From JAGFIY01 sp964499285 (lineage in GTDB: Bacteria > Bacteroidota > Ignavibacteria > Ignavibacteriales > Melioribacteraceae): a stretch of DNA of 64,000 nt. A program made the position numbers and the translations under genes. Positions 36,238 through 44,892 of this stretch are shown here, in pieces. The notes beneath the pieces were generated by a model. It searched no databases. It was not told the DNA's origin and was given only the letters and a program-made list of their open reading frames with translations. Location: the NCBI GenBank assembly GCA_964499285.1, contig CAZCLA010000015.1, positions 1-64,000 of the forward strand, read 5' to 3'. The stretch's first letter is position 1. Every line of letters starts with the position of its first letter.

Positions 36238-37305
36238 TTATTTTGCTCCGCCCATTAAAACGGCAATAGGTTTTGTGCCCTCAACGTTTTCAAAAATTAT
36301 TTTTATCATTACGGTAATCGGAACCGAAAGAAACATTCCGATAATTCCCCAAAGCCATCCCCAAAAGATCAGCGAAAAAAGAATAACTAACGGTGAAAGA
36401 TTTATGCTCTTTCCAAGCCATTTCGGTTCAACAATATTTCCCATTACTTGTTGTACCACAATCAACAAAACTGCCAGCCAAAACACAATCATAGGATCTT
36501 CGAATTGAAGGAAGGCTATTATCAAAGGAAGTATTGTTGCGATCAACGAACCTATGTTGGGAATAAAATTTAAAATGAATGTTAATATTCCCCAGATAAC
36601 TACAAATTCAACCTCGAAGAGGGCAAGAATAATCATCACAAAACCTGAGGTCACTAAACTTATAAGAGTTTTTGTGATAATATATTTTTGAATTTGCTGA
36701 TTAACGTTTTCTACAATGTTTGCAATTTTGGACGCAGTTTTTGAATCGAAGGCTCTATTAACCTTTTGGGGAAGTTGATTCCGGCTCATCAACATAAAAA
36801 GCAAAATCAAAGCAATCAAAAATATGTTTGAAAGGACTGAACTTATTGAACCGACTACGCCCGATAAAAAACTTGGGATCGAAAAGTTTTCTAAAATTCT
36901 TCCCAGAAGATTATCTTCGTTTTCCGGAGAAGGGTTTGTAAAAACATCGTCGGGAATGTCAAAAAATTCCTGTACATCATTGGTTAATTGTGTTAAACGA
37001 GGCTCATATTTCGGAAATTCTTTTGAAAAGGAGTCTATACTCGTGGAAATTAAACTTACGACAAAAGCTAAAATTAGTGCGCCAATCAGCAGAGTAAAAA
37101 GTATTGATAAAAAAGAAGGTATTTGAAATTTCTCAAAAGTGTTTATAACTGGATAAAGAATGTAGCTAATGAATATAGCTAGAGCAAACGGAAGCAAAAT
37201 ACTCTTTGCTTCATACAAGATATAACCAACGGCAATTAAGCTCAGCAGACTTAAAAGCGCAACAACTATTCTTTGATATTTAACTGTTTCTTCTGAAGAG
37301 TGCAT
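36238..37305 (-). CDS. AI-2E family transporter (PerM-like permease)
   Basis: This 355-residue inner-membrane protein has about eight hydrophobic segments (e.g. 15-50, 60-85, 150-170, 215-330). The family hallmarks are ILYPVINTFEKFQIP and FIPNIGSLIATILP, and the C-terminal GNIVEPKWLGKSINLSPLVIL is strongly typical of PF01594. Substrate is unknown; the AI-2 name is historical. Confidence 0.9.
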   Translation of the reverse strand: MHSSEETVKYQRIVVALLSLLSLIAVGYILYEAKSILLPFALAIFISYILYPVINTFEKFQIPSFLSILFTLLIGALILAFVVSLISTSIDSFSKEFPKYEPRLTQLTNDVQEFFDIPDDVFTNPSPENEDNLLGRILENFSIPSFLSGVVGSISSVLSNIFLIALILLFMLMSRNQLPQKVNRAFDSKTASKIANIVENVNQQIQKYIITKTLISLVTSGFVMIILALFEVEFVVIWGILTFILNFIPNIGSLIATILPLIIAFLQFEDPMIVFWLAVLLIVVQQVMGNIVEPKWLGKSINLSPLVILFSLIFWGWLWGIIGMFLSVPITVMIKIIFENVEGTKPIAVLMGGAK

Positions 37306-37467
37306 GTCTATGCTTATAATTTACTTCAATCTATAACTAATAATTCTTTTTAGCAATATCTTTGGTTCTTCTGTTGCCTGAAAGCAACTCCTATTTTGTA
37401 GTGCTGACTCATTTTGGAGAATAACGAAGAGAAAAAGATCATTTATCGTAGAAAACAGGCAGAAATA

Positions 37468-37480
37468 AGACGGCACGTCT
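37468..37480. promoter_or_regulatory. second AGAC-N5-GTCT palindrome
   Basis: AGAC-GGCAC-GTCT, extended to AAGACG/CGTCTT, lies 43 nt before the ATG of the next lipoprotein gene. Confidence 0.35.
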
Positions 37481-37523
37481 TTTGAAATAGTAAAATAAAT
37501 ATAATTAACAAAAAGGGATAACT

Positions 37524-38312
37524 ATGAAAAAAGTATTTGAGTACACACTCATTTTTATTTTAACGATTTCAACTCTTGCATTTATTTCAGCATGCAGCGA
37601 GGACGATTCTCCAACTGAACCCGAAGGTAACGGCGGTTCGAACGAATTCTCAAATCCAAGCGGACAGCCAACACCAAGTTTTGCTTCAGATCCAAATTAC
37701 GGCGGTTTGATGGCTACAATAAATTACGAATTTCAAACATTACCCGGCTTTCCGCCAGCTAATTTGGTGATGGCTTATGCACAATTCGGTGAAGGAGTTG
37801 ACGGCGGTGATGTGGTCGTAAATCAAAATACGTTGGGTAAAAACCAGATTGAAGGCGGAACGTTTTATATTGTTCCTTCATTAAGCAATCCTACCCAAGT
37901 TTTGACAAATGTTAATTTTAACGGATCTGCACATAGTTGGACTGTTGCCGGAGCAAACGGTGTTCCGTCAATAAATGGATCTGTTTCAAGCGCAAGAACA
38001 TTTTCCCTTACTAGTCCGGCTAACGATGCAGTTTTGACCGCAGCTAACGGAGTAAATATCACATGGAATGGAGGAACATCTTCGAGAGTTCTTATTGTGC
38101 TTGCTTCGACAAGCGGCGGGAACAATTATGTTGCGGTTGAAGACCTTGATGATGATGGAAGTCATACTATTGCCTCAAGTGAATTGGGCGGAATAAGTGG
38201 TAGTGCTATGCTTCAAGTTGTGAAGTATAATTATAGTTCTGTTAATGCGGGTGGAAAAAATTATTACATCATTTCCGAAGTTGTGCGTTCGGTATCAATC
38301 ACTCTAAATTAA
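37524..38312 (+). CDS. lipoprotein of unknown function
   Basis: This 262-residue protein has a lipobox (LAFISAC) and the linker SEDDSPTEPEGNGG, followed by beta-rich domains. The second half (FSLTSPANDAVLTAANGVNITWNGG) looks like an Ig/fibronectin-type fold. It is followed by a strong terminator. No function is recognised. Confidence 0.8.
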   Translation: MKKVFEYTLIFILTISTLAFISACSEDDSPTEPEGNGGSNEFSNPSGQPTPSFASDPNYGGLMATINYEFQTLPGFPPANLVMAYAQFGEGVDGGDVVVNQNTLGKNQIEGGTFYIVPSLSNPTQVLTNVNFNGSAHSWTVAGANGVPSINGSVSSARTFSLTSPANDAVLTAANGVNITWNGGTSSRVLIVLASTSGGNNYVAVEDLDDDGSHTIASSELGGISGSAMLQVVKYNYSSVNAGGKNYYIISEVVRSVSITLN

Positions 38313-38351
38313 CATGTAGCATCCCTCAAAACGATATGAGTGGTTAATTAG

Positions 38352-38374
38352 GTCCGGCATTGCCGGACTTTTTT
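38352..38374 (+). terminator. intrinsic terminator
   Basis: A perfect 7-bp G+C-rich stem (GTCCGGC / GCCGGAC) with a 3-nt loop is followed by six T. This is a textbook Rho-independent terminator for the 37524 lipoprotein gene. Confidence 0.9.
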
Positions 38375-38546
38375 ATTAATCAATCTTACATATTATTCAA
38401 CGTAATTTAGATCAAGCAATTTATTTACAAGAACCTATACAATAATTCAATTTCTAAGCCAAAATCAAAATATTTTCACTAATTTTAGGAATATTTTTTT
38501 ATTATATATTGTCTAAAGGTATTATAACAGAAATGAAAGGAAATCT

Positions 38547-40967
38547 ATGCTTAGAAAAACGACATTTGCTCTTTTACTTATTCTTTTTGGAACTTCGACA
38601 TTATACTATGCGCAAAATGGAAAAGGTTCAAATATATCGGGACAGGTTTTAGACTTAAACGAATCAAAACCGTTAGAATTTGCAAATATTGTTCTTTTTA
38701 ATAAAACTGACAGTTCACAAATTGCCGGGGGAATCACAAATCCCGATGGATATTTTAACCTGGAAAATGTGAAACCGGGAAATTATTATCTCCGAATAAG
38801 CTTTATAGGATACATTGATGAGTTTGTAGATGATGTTTCGATAAAACAGAACACAAACTTAGATCTGGGCGAAATTTATCTGGCACCACAGACATTTGGA
38901 ATTCAGGATGTCGTTGTTGAAGGAACCCGAGCACCAATCACTTATGAAATTGATAAAAAAATCATAAACGTTAGCGAACAGTTAACTTCTCTTTCGGGAA
39001 CAGCCGTCGATGTATTAGAAAACGTTCCCTCTGTTACAGTTGATATTGACGGCAACGTCAGCCTAAGAGGAAGCGGAAGTTTTCAGGTTTTAATTGACGG
39101 AAGACCAACAATTCTTGATGCAAGCGAAGCTCTTCAGCAAATTCCTGCAAGCGCGATCGAAAATCTTGAAATCATTACGAATCCATCAGCAAAATATGAT
39201 CCCGAAGGAACCGCCGGAATTATAAATGTTGTGATGAAAAAAAGTGAACAACAGGGAATCAGCGGAGTTCTAGATTTGGACGGAAGTTTGTCGCATCGCT
39301 ACGGAATTGAAGGATTGTTTGATTATAAGAATAATGTTTTTCACGGAACATTCAGCGTCGATTATTCGGATAGAATGATGGAGACTTCAAGCGAAGATTA
39401 CAATTGGACGCTGAGAGACGGCTTAAAAAGTTATGTGAGCTCAAATGGAAACGGAAACAGAGGACGCGAGTTTTTTAGCCTGAGAGGTTCGGCTGCGTTT
39501 AACTTATCCGATAATGATATTCTTTCTTTCGGAGGACGATATCGCAACAGAGATATGGCGCACAGCTCAACAGATAATTATGAGGAATGGACAAGTGCCG
39601 ATCCGTTGAGAATTTTTTATCTCAGCAATTCCGATAGATCACGCGGTGGTTATCAATATTCTGGCTTTGCAAATTTCAAACATAAATTCGGTCCGAACGG
39701 ACATGAACTTACCGCAGATATAAATTACGAATATGATAATTCGGACGAAGCTACACTTACCGAACTAGTTGAAAACGGAATTATCGTAAACGGTAGAAAA
39801 ACTACGGAATCTGGTCCCGGAACCGAGATTGAATCGAAGCTGGATTACACTCTGCCTCTTGGAGAAGACAGCAAGTTCGAAGCAGGTTACGAAGGGGAAA
39901 GTGAGATAAATGATGAGAGAACAGGAATGGCTATTTATGATCCTGATGCTTTAGATTATTTGGTGGATGCCAGGTTCAGCAATCATACAAAATATAATAA
40001 AAACGAATATGCTGTGTATTCTCTTTATTCTGATAAAATAAGCGACATCGGTTTTCAATTTGGGCTGCGCGCTGAATATACTTACAGAAATATTGAAGTT
40101 GAATCAGAGCCTAATGCATTTAAAATAGATCGGTGGGATTATTTCCCAACCGCACATTTCTCTTATGAGTTTGCACAAGGTCATCAAGTTATGACTAGTT
40201 ATACAAGAAGAATAAACAGACCTCGCGGATGGGAGCTTGAGCCATTCCAAACTTGGATTGATGCTTATAACATACGTGTTGGAAATCCGGCTCTTAATCC
40301 CGAATATATTGATTCTTACGAACTCGGTTATCAGACATTTTTTGGTAAATCACTTTTTTCGGTTGAAGCTTATTACAGGGTAACAAACAATAAAATCGAA
40401 AGGGTAAGATCTGTGTACGACGCAAATATTACCCTTAGTTCTGTTGAAAATGTTGGAAAAGATTATGCGCTAGGAACAGAGTTGTTCTTAAACTTTGATC
40501 CAGTCGATTTTTGGAACGTAAATTTAATGGGAAATCTTTATGATTACCGAGTTGAGGGCGCATTAAGCGGACAGGATTTTTCAGCAAGCAGTTTCAATTG
40601 GAACATAAGATTTAATAATCAGTTCAAGCTTGGCAAAAACACTCAAATGCAATTCAATGCTTTTTATAACAGTCCGACAGTTTATTCTCAAGGACGAAGA
40701 GAAGGGTTCTTCTTCACTAACCTCGCGATTAAGCAGGACTTTTTCGATAAAACTCTATCCGCAACACTTCAGATAAGAGATATTTTTGGCACTGCACAAT
40801 GGGAAAGAATTTACGAATCCGTTGATTTTTATAATTATATGCTGGGAAGTCGAGAATCCCCGATAGTAATGCTTAATGTCCGTCTGAATTTTAATAATTA
40901 TAGACAGGACAGACGAGGAAATGCACCCGAAGGCGGCGGAATGGGAATGGACGGAGACGAGTTTTAA
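38547..40967 (+). CDS. TonB-dependent receptor / outer-membrane beta-barrel family with CarboxypepD-like domain
   Basis: This 806-residue outer-membrane protein has a signal peptide (..TLYYAQ) and then a carboxypeptidase-regulatory-like domain (ISGQVLDLNESKPLEFANIVLF...). The plug follows (AVDVLENVPSVTVDIDGNVSLRGSGSFQVLIDGRP) and then a barrel with many aromatic beta-strands. It ends in a Gly/Asp-rich tail, not a terminal aromatic strand. No SusD partner is adjacent. The ligand is unknown. Confidence 0.88.
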   Translation: MLRKTTFALLLILFGTSTLYYAQNGKGSNISGQVLDLNESKPLEFANIVLFNKTDSSQIAGGITNPDGYFNLENVKPGNYYLRISFIGYIDEFVDDVSIKQNTNLDLGEIYLAPQTFGIQDVVVEGTRAPITYEIDKKIINVSEQLTSLSGTAVDVLENVPSVTVDIDGNVSLRGSGSFQVLIDGRPTILDASEALQQIPASAIENLEIITNPSAKYDPEGTAGIINVVMKKSEQQGISGVLDLDGSLSHRYGIEGLFDYKNNVFHGTFSVDYSDRMMETSSEDYNWTLRDGLKSYVSSNGNGNRGREFFSLRGSAAFNLSDNDILSFGGRYRNRDMAHSSTDNYEEWTSADPLRIFYLSNSDRSRGGYQYSGFANFKHKFGPNGHELTADINYEYDNSDEATLTELVENGIIVNGRKTTESGPGTEIESKLDYTLPLGEDSKFEAGYEGESEINDERTGMAIYDPDALDYLVDARFSNHTKYNKNEYAVYSLYSDKISDIGFQFGLRAEYTYRNIEVESEPNAFKIDRWDYFPTAHFSYEFAQGHQVMTSYTRRINRPRGWELEPFQTWIDAYNIRVGNPALNPEYIDSYELGYQTFFGKSLFSVEAYYRVTNNKIERVRSVYDANITLSSVENVGKDYALGTELFLNFDPVDFWNVNLMGNLYDYRVEGALSGQDFSASSFNWNIRFNNQFKLGKNTQMQFNAFYNSPTVYSQGRREGFFFTNLAIKQDFFDKTLSATLQIRDIFGTAQWERIYESVDFYNYMLGSRESPIVMLNVRLNFNNYRQDRRGNAPEGGGMGMDGDEF

Positions 40968-41295
40968 GTTAGTCTAATTTCGAATCATAGTTGCGAAAAT
41001 TTAGATGTGGGCAAGTTTTAGACTTGCCCAAATCTTCGAAAAGTGGTTATTCGAGCAGTCGGCAAAAAGTTAGAATCTTATCCGCAAATTTCACAATCTC
41101 AGAATGATCATGTAACTTTTATAAAAATCCTTCCACAAAATTTTTTAGCAAAATTATCCATAAGATATTCCGGCACGAAAATAATTCGTAATTAAAATAT
41201 GATTGTCCTCCTAAACAGATAAATTTAGTGCATTGCTTTTGGTATCATTCTTGAGAAAGTCTAAAAAAATTTATTCAAGAAATTTAAGTCGGAAA
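40968..41295. other. intergenic region with one hairpin
   Basis: This 328-bp gap contains the TonB receptor terminator hairpin at 41008-41030 and then A+T-rich sequence. A CTTTTGGTAT string near 41236 partly recurs as CCTTTGGTAT near 43298, before the next T9SS gene, and may be promoter-related. No gene or RNA is recognised. Confidence 0.5.
41008..41030 (+). terminator. hairpin after TonB receptor gene
   Basis: A perfect 9-bp stem TGGGCAAGT / ACTTGCCCA with a 5-nt loop lies 40 nt after the stop. There is only a weak U-tract. Confidence 0.6.
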
Positions 41296-43167
41296 ATGAA
41301 ATCAAAACTGTTACAGAATCTTATTCTAATAATGTTGTTGGGACTCAATGTTTATCCGCAAACCGATACAACAATAACAGCATTATACGGTTTGGAAGAT
41401 CCGGAAGGCACCACTCATCTTATTTACAAAACAAACTTCCGTTCTTTAAGAACCGAAAACGATACCTCTCGTTTTGATTATTATCATCTGAATACGAATA
41501 CACTCTTCGATGATTTGTTATTCAATGATTTTACAATTACATCTTCTTCAACACCGCCGCCGTTGGATATTGAGTCTCAACATATTACTTCATTTGGATT
41601 CTTCGATAACGATCCGAATAAATATATTTATGCTGTGAGCGGAGTGATGGGAGATGCGTATTCGTTTATTTCAAAATATGACAACGAACAAACATTCACG
41701 GGAACAGAAGAAATTTTGGCGATAAAAATTTCGGAAAATAATGAAAACTTATCTGCCGTTTACGGCAGAACAATTATTCGCAGTAGCGACAGGGGCCTTT
41801 CTTGGTCGGCTCCAGAGGATACTCAATCAATTAATCTTGAGTTTGATTTTCTGGCATTTTCACCCTTTGAGGAAAATGTTGTTTATGGATTTAATGAAAA
41901 TCATCATCTTGTTAAATCATTCGATTATGGAAAAACTTTTGTGACTGTCAGCGACATTTCTGACTGGAACAAGAAAACCAAACTGTATTTTGATGCGGAT
42001 AAAATCTACATCTATGCTGTTAATGAATATTCATTTATGATATCGGACGATAACGGAAATCCATATTCGTGGAAGTTTGTTGATTATGTAGAGGAGCCAG
42101 TTCATTTTGAAATCGACAATAATAATCCGGGTGAAATTTATCTTTCAAAAGGTCTCGAACTTTTTAAAAGCACGGACTTTGGCGATAACTTTGAAAAAAT
42201 TGCCGATTTTGAGAATGCACCTACAGGTATTTACAAAAAATCCGGAACAGACACTCTCTATCTTTCATTCGTCAACCGAATAGAAAAGTTCGATATGAAC
42301 GAATCACAGCCGATTATACAAAAATCAATAAAGAACACACTTAAACTTTATCCTTTACAAGTCGGGAATTTTTGGAAATTTCATAGAGACGGAATCTCTT
42401 ATGATCCTTATCCAAATCCATTCGAATACGATTGGTATCAAGAAGTTGTCGGCGATACTTTAATAAATGACACAACATATTATAAGATCGAAGGCTCTCC
42501 GCTCTACACTAATTTACAGCGAGTCGATTCTTCTTCAGGTAAGGTTTACGGTAAAGATTATCCGAAAAGTAAAGAGAGATTTTTGTTCGATCTTTTGGCG
42601 GTTAAAGAAGATAGATATGAAGTTTTTTTCGGAATACTTAATGGTGTTTCGGTTTACGATACTTTGTTTTGGGAAAAGAAAAGAGAACTAAAAAAGTATT
42701 TTTATTCATCTCTGTTTATTATGGAACAAGCATTCGCGCAGGGTATTGGATTGGTTTGGCAGAGCGAGGAATTTGATTTCGGTTATGGAGAAAATGTTTT
42801 GCTTGGATGCGTTATTGACGGGGAAGTTTTCGGTGATACAACTGTTGTTGGAATAGAAGATGAAATTATTCCCCATGAATTGAGCCTTAGTCAGAACTAT
42901 CCGAATCCGTTTAATCCAAACACTATAATTGAATATACAATCCCAAAAGTAATTTCTGATATAGAAAAGCAATTGCATCAAACAAATGTAGCGCTAAAAG
43001 TTTATGACATTCTCGGCAGAGAAGTCGCCGTCTTGGTCGATGAAAATCAATCTCCCGGAACTTATAAAATTTCTTTCAATGCCGAATCGCTCTCGAGCGG
43101 AGTGTATTTATACAGACTTACTTTGGGTTCAAAATCGATTGTTAAGAAAATGATTTTGCTTCGGTAA
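41296..43167 (+). CDS. T9SS-sorted secreted protein with beta-propeller-like (sialidase/BNR) repeats
   Basis: This protein of about 623 residues starts at ATG 41296 with a signal peptide (LILIMLLGLNVYPQ). BNR/Asp-box-like repeats follow (RSSDRGLSW, KSFDYGKTF, KSTDFGDNF). The C-terminal T9SS type A domain has NYPNPFNPNTIIEYTIP, LKVYDILGREV, LSSGVYLYRL and the terminal KKMILLR. It is exported through the outer membrane; the binding target is unknown. Confidence 0.88.
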   Translation: MKSKLLQNLILIMLLGLNVYPQTDTTITALYGLEDPEGTTHLIYKTNFRSLRTENDTSRFDYYHLNTNTLFDDLLFNDFTITSSSTPPPLDIESQHITSFGFFDNDPNKYIYAVSGVMGDAYSFISKYDNEQTFTGTEEILAIKISENNENLSAVYGRTIIRSSDRGLSWSAPEDTQSINLEFDFLAFSPFEENVVYGFNENHHLVKSFDYGKTFVTVSDISDWNKKTKLYFDADKIYIYAVNEYSFMISDDNGNPYSWKFVDYVEEPVHFEIDNNNPGEIYLSKGLELFKSTDFGDNFEKIADFENAPTGIYKKSGTDTLYLSFVNRIEKFDMNESQPIIQKSIKNTLKLYPLQVGNFWKFHRDGISYDPYPNPFEYDWYQEVVGDTLINDTTYYKIEGSPLYTNLQRVDSSSGKVYGKDYPKSKERFLFDLLAVKEDRYEVFFGILNGVSVYDTLFWEKKRELKKYFYSSLFIMEQAFAQGIGLVWQSEEFDFGYGENVLLGCVIDGEVFGDTTVVGIEDEIIPHELSLSQNYPNPFNPNTIIEYTIPKVISDIEKQLHQTNVALKVYDILGREVAVLVDENQSPGTYKISFNAESLSSGVYLYRLTLGSKSIVKKMILLR

Positions 43168-43215
43168 GCAAGGTTTTATCGATTAAATCAGTATCGTCTC
43201 AACTCCTAAACAAGA

Positions 43216-43248
43216 CGAATAATTTTCGTTTAGAGCGAAAAATATTCG
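43216..43248 (+). terminator. hairpin after T9SS gene
   Basis: A 13-bp stem with one mismatch (CGAATAATTTTCG / CGAAAAATATTCG) and a 7-nt loop lies 50 nt beyond the stop. Confidence 0.5.
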
Positions 43249-43376
43249 CACCCCAAATATCAATTAGCTTATTTGTGGAATAAATAAATCACTTTTCCTT
43301 TGGTATTCTCTTTGCTTCTTATTTGTAAAATCTATCTAATTTGATGAAAATAACAAATAGAATATGGCCTCCCGAA

Positions 43377-43415
43377 AAGAATGCAGGATCAGATGTGTGC
43401 TGGTTCTGCATTCTT
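43377..43415 (+). promoter_or_regulatory. leader hairpin upstream of a T9SS gene
   Basis: A 10-bp perfect stem AAGAATGCAG / CTGCATTCTT, extended to 14 bp with wobble pairs, is followed by TATTTT. It lies 30 nt before the ATG at 43445. Upstream CCTC (43369-43372) can pair with GAGG of the RBS. It may be an attenuator or simply a terminator. Confidence 0.45.
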
Positions 43416-43444
43416 ATTTTGCATTACCAAGAGGGGATGTTAAA

Positions 43445-44761
43445 ATGAAAAAAATATTTATCGCTTTGTTTTTATTCGTCCTTCCCGGGATTTGTCTAGC
43501 TCAATGGCACGACGCAAGCGGGAATCTGCCGGAATGGAGTCTCGCTTGGTCGATTGAGGCGGTGGATTACAATTCTGCTATTATCTCAATTAATGCCTCG
43601 GACAACATTGAATCTATATTTATTACAGAAAACGCCGGAGAAAACTGGAGATCACTCGGTTGGCCTCAAACAGTCGGAACTTTCAAAACAGCTATTGATA
43701 TCAGCGCTGTTGATAAAAATAATATTTGGTTGGCAGTCGATAACGGAACTATTGTTCACACTTCTGACGGGGGAGAAAATTGGGAGATTCAGTTCGAAGA
43801 TCCCTCATTGACAGTTTTTATGAATTATATCGAAATGTTCGATTCACAAAATGGTATTGCTATGGGAGATGGAATTACTACGGACGACCCTGCCGTATTC
43901 TTAAAAACTACTAACGGTGGGAGTACATGGATTTCAATTAACGATTATGCCTTCGGACCTTATTCCGGCGATACATGGAGGAGGTTGGATTTTGTAAATA
44001 CAGAAGTAGGTTACTTTTACGAATCCGGACAAAACCCTCAAGCTATGTATAAAACAACAGATGGATGTGAAAACTGGACTAAGCTTACTTCATACACGAG
44101 CAATTGTACTATACTTAAGTTATATGACGAGCAAAGAGGAATTTCGGTTAATGTTAACGGCGGAGTGTTTAATACTTTTGACGGAGGAGAAAGCTGGGAC
44201 CCTGCTGAAACAAATCCAACCGGCTGGGGAAATGATGTTGAATTTTTACCGGATAATCCGGACGGAGTGTTATTTACATCAAGCGCAGGATTGTTTTATT
44301 CGATCAGCGGGGGAATGGATTGGATAAAAGACGAAAGTTTTCCGGAAGATTTTTACGGCAGAGATATCGATTTCGCTCAAACAAACTCTTGTTGGTTAAT
44401 AGGCGATAAAGGTTACTTATTTCGAAGCACCAACGCAGGCGGCATTATACTATCGGTAGATGAAGAAAATAATCCCAAAGAATTTAAATTATCACAGAAT
44501 TATCCGAATCCCTTTAATCCCACAACAACAATAGAATATACTATTCCAGTCGGGGGCGAAAATCTTCTGTCACAACAATCAGTAAAAGTAATTGTTTACG
44601 ACATTCTCGGTAAACAAGTTGCAGAACTCGTAAACCAAAAACAATCACCGGAAAATTATAGAATTACATTTGATGCAAGCGGATTTTCAAGCGGGATATA
44701 TTTTTATCAATTATCAACTGGAGAATTTAAACAAACCAAGAAGATGATATTGCTGAGATAA
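43445..44761 (+). CDS. T9SS-sorted Ycf48/BNR-type beta-propeller protein
   Basis: This protein of about 438 residues has a signal peptide (FLFVLPGICLAQ) and several Asp-box repeats (FITENAGENWRSL, HTSDGGENWEI, KTTNGGSTWIS, KTTDGCENWTK, NTFDGGESWDP) typical of Ycf48-like propellers. The sorting domain ends KKMILLR. The ATG at 43445 follows GAGGGG; earlier in-frame starts would add a non-signal leader. Confidence 0.88.
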   Translation: MKKIFIALFLFVLPGICLAQWHDASGNLPEWSLAWSIEAVDYNSAIISINASDNIESIFITENAGENWRSLGWPQTVGTFKTAIDISAVDKNNIWLAVDNGTIVHTSDGGENWEIQFEDPSLTVFMNYIEMFDSQNGIAMGDGITTDDPAVFLKTTNGGSTWISINDYAFGPYSGDTWRRLDFVNTEVGYFYESGQNPQAMYKTTDGCENWTKLTSYTSNCTILKLYDEQRGISVNVNGGVFNTFDGGESWDPAETNPTGWGNDVEFLPDNPDGVLFTSSAGLFYSISGGMDWIKDESFPEDFYGRDIDFAQTNSCWLIGDKGYLFRSTNAGGIILSVDEENNPKEFKLSQNYPNPFNPTTTIEYTIPVGGENLLSQQSVKVIVYDILGKQVAELVNQKQSPENYRITFDASGFSSGIYFYQLSTGEFKQTKKMILLR

Positions 44762-44792
44762 ATTTTCTCTCCCGGAAGCTCGGAGGTGTAAA

Positions 44793-44892
44793 NNNNNNNN
44801 NNNNNNNNNNNNNNNNNNNNNNNNNNNNNNNNNNNNNNNNNNNNNNNNNNNNNNNNNNNNNNNNNNNNNNNNNNNNNNNNNNNNNNNNNNNN
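44793..44892. other. assembly gap (100 N), true gap
   Basis: The flanks are not duplicated. The left flank ends in a GGAGG ribosome-binding site (44781-44787 region) and the right flank is already coding, so the gap hides a start codon and signal peptide. By comparison with the downstream paralogue about 25-30 codons are missing. Confidence 0.85.

Noticed and set aside
38509..38515. TTGTCTA before the TonB receptor as a CarH operator
   Set aside because: It is a single half-site without a phased partner and is expected by chance in A+T-rich DNA.
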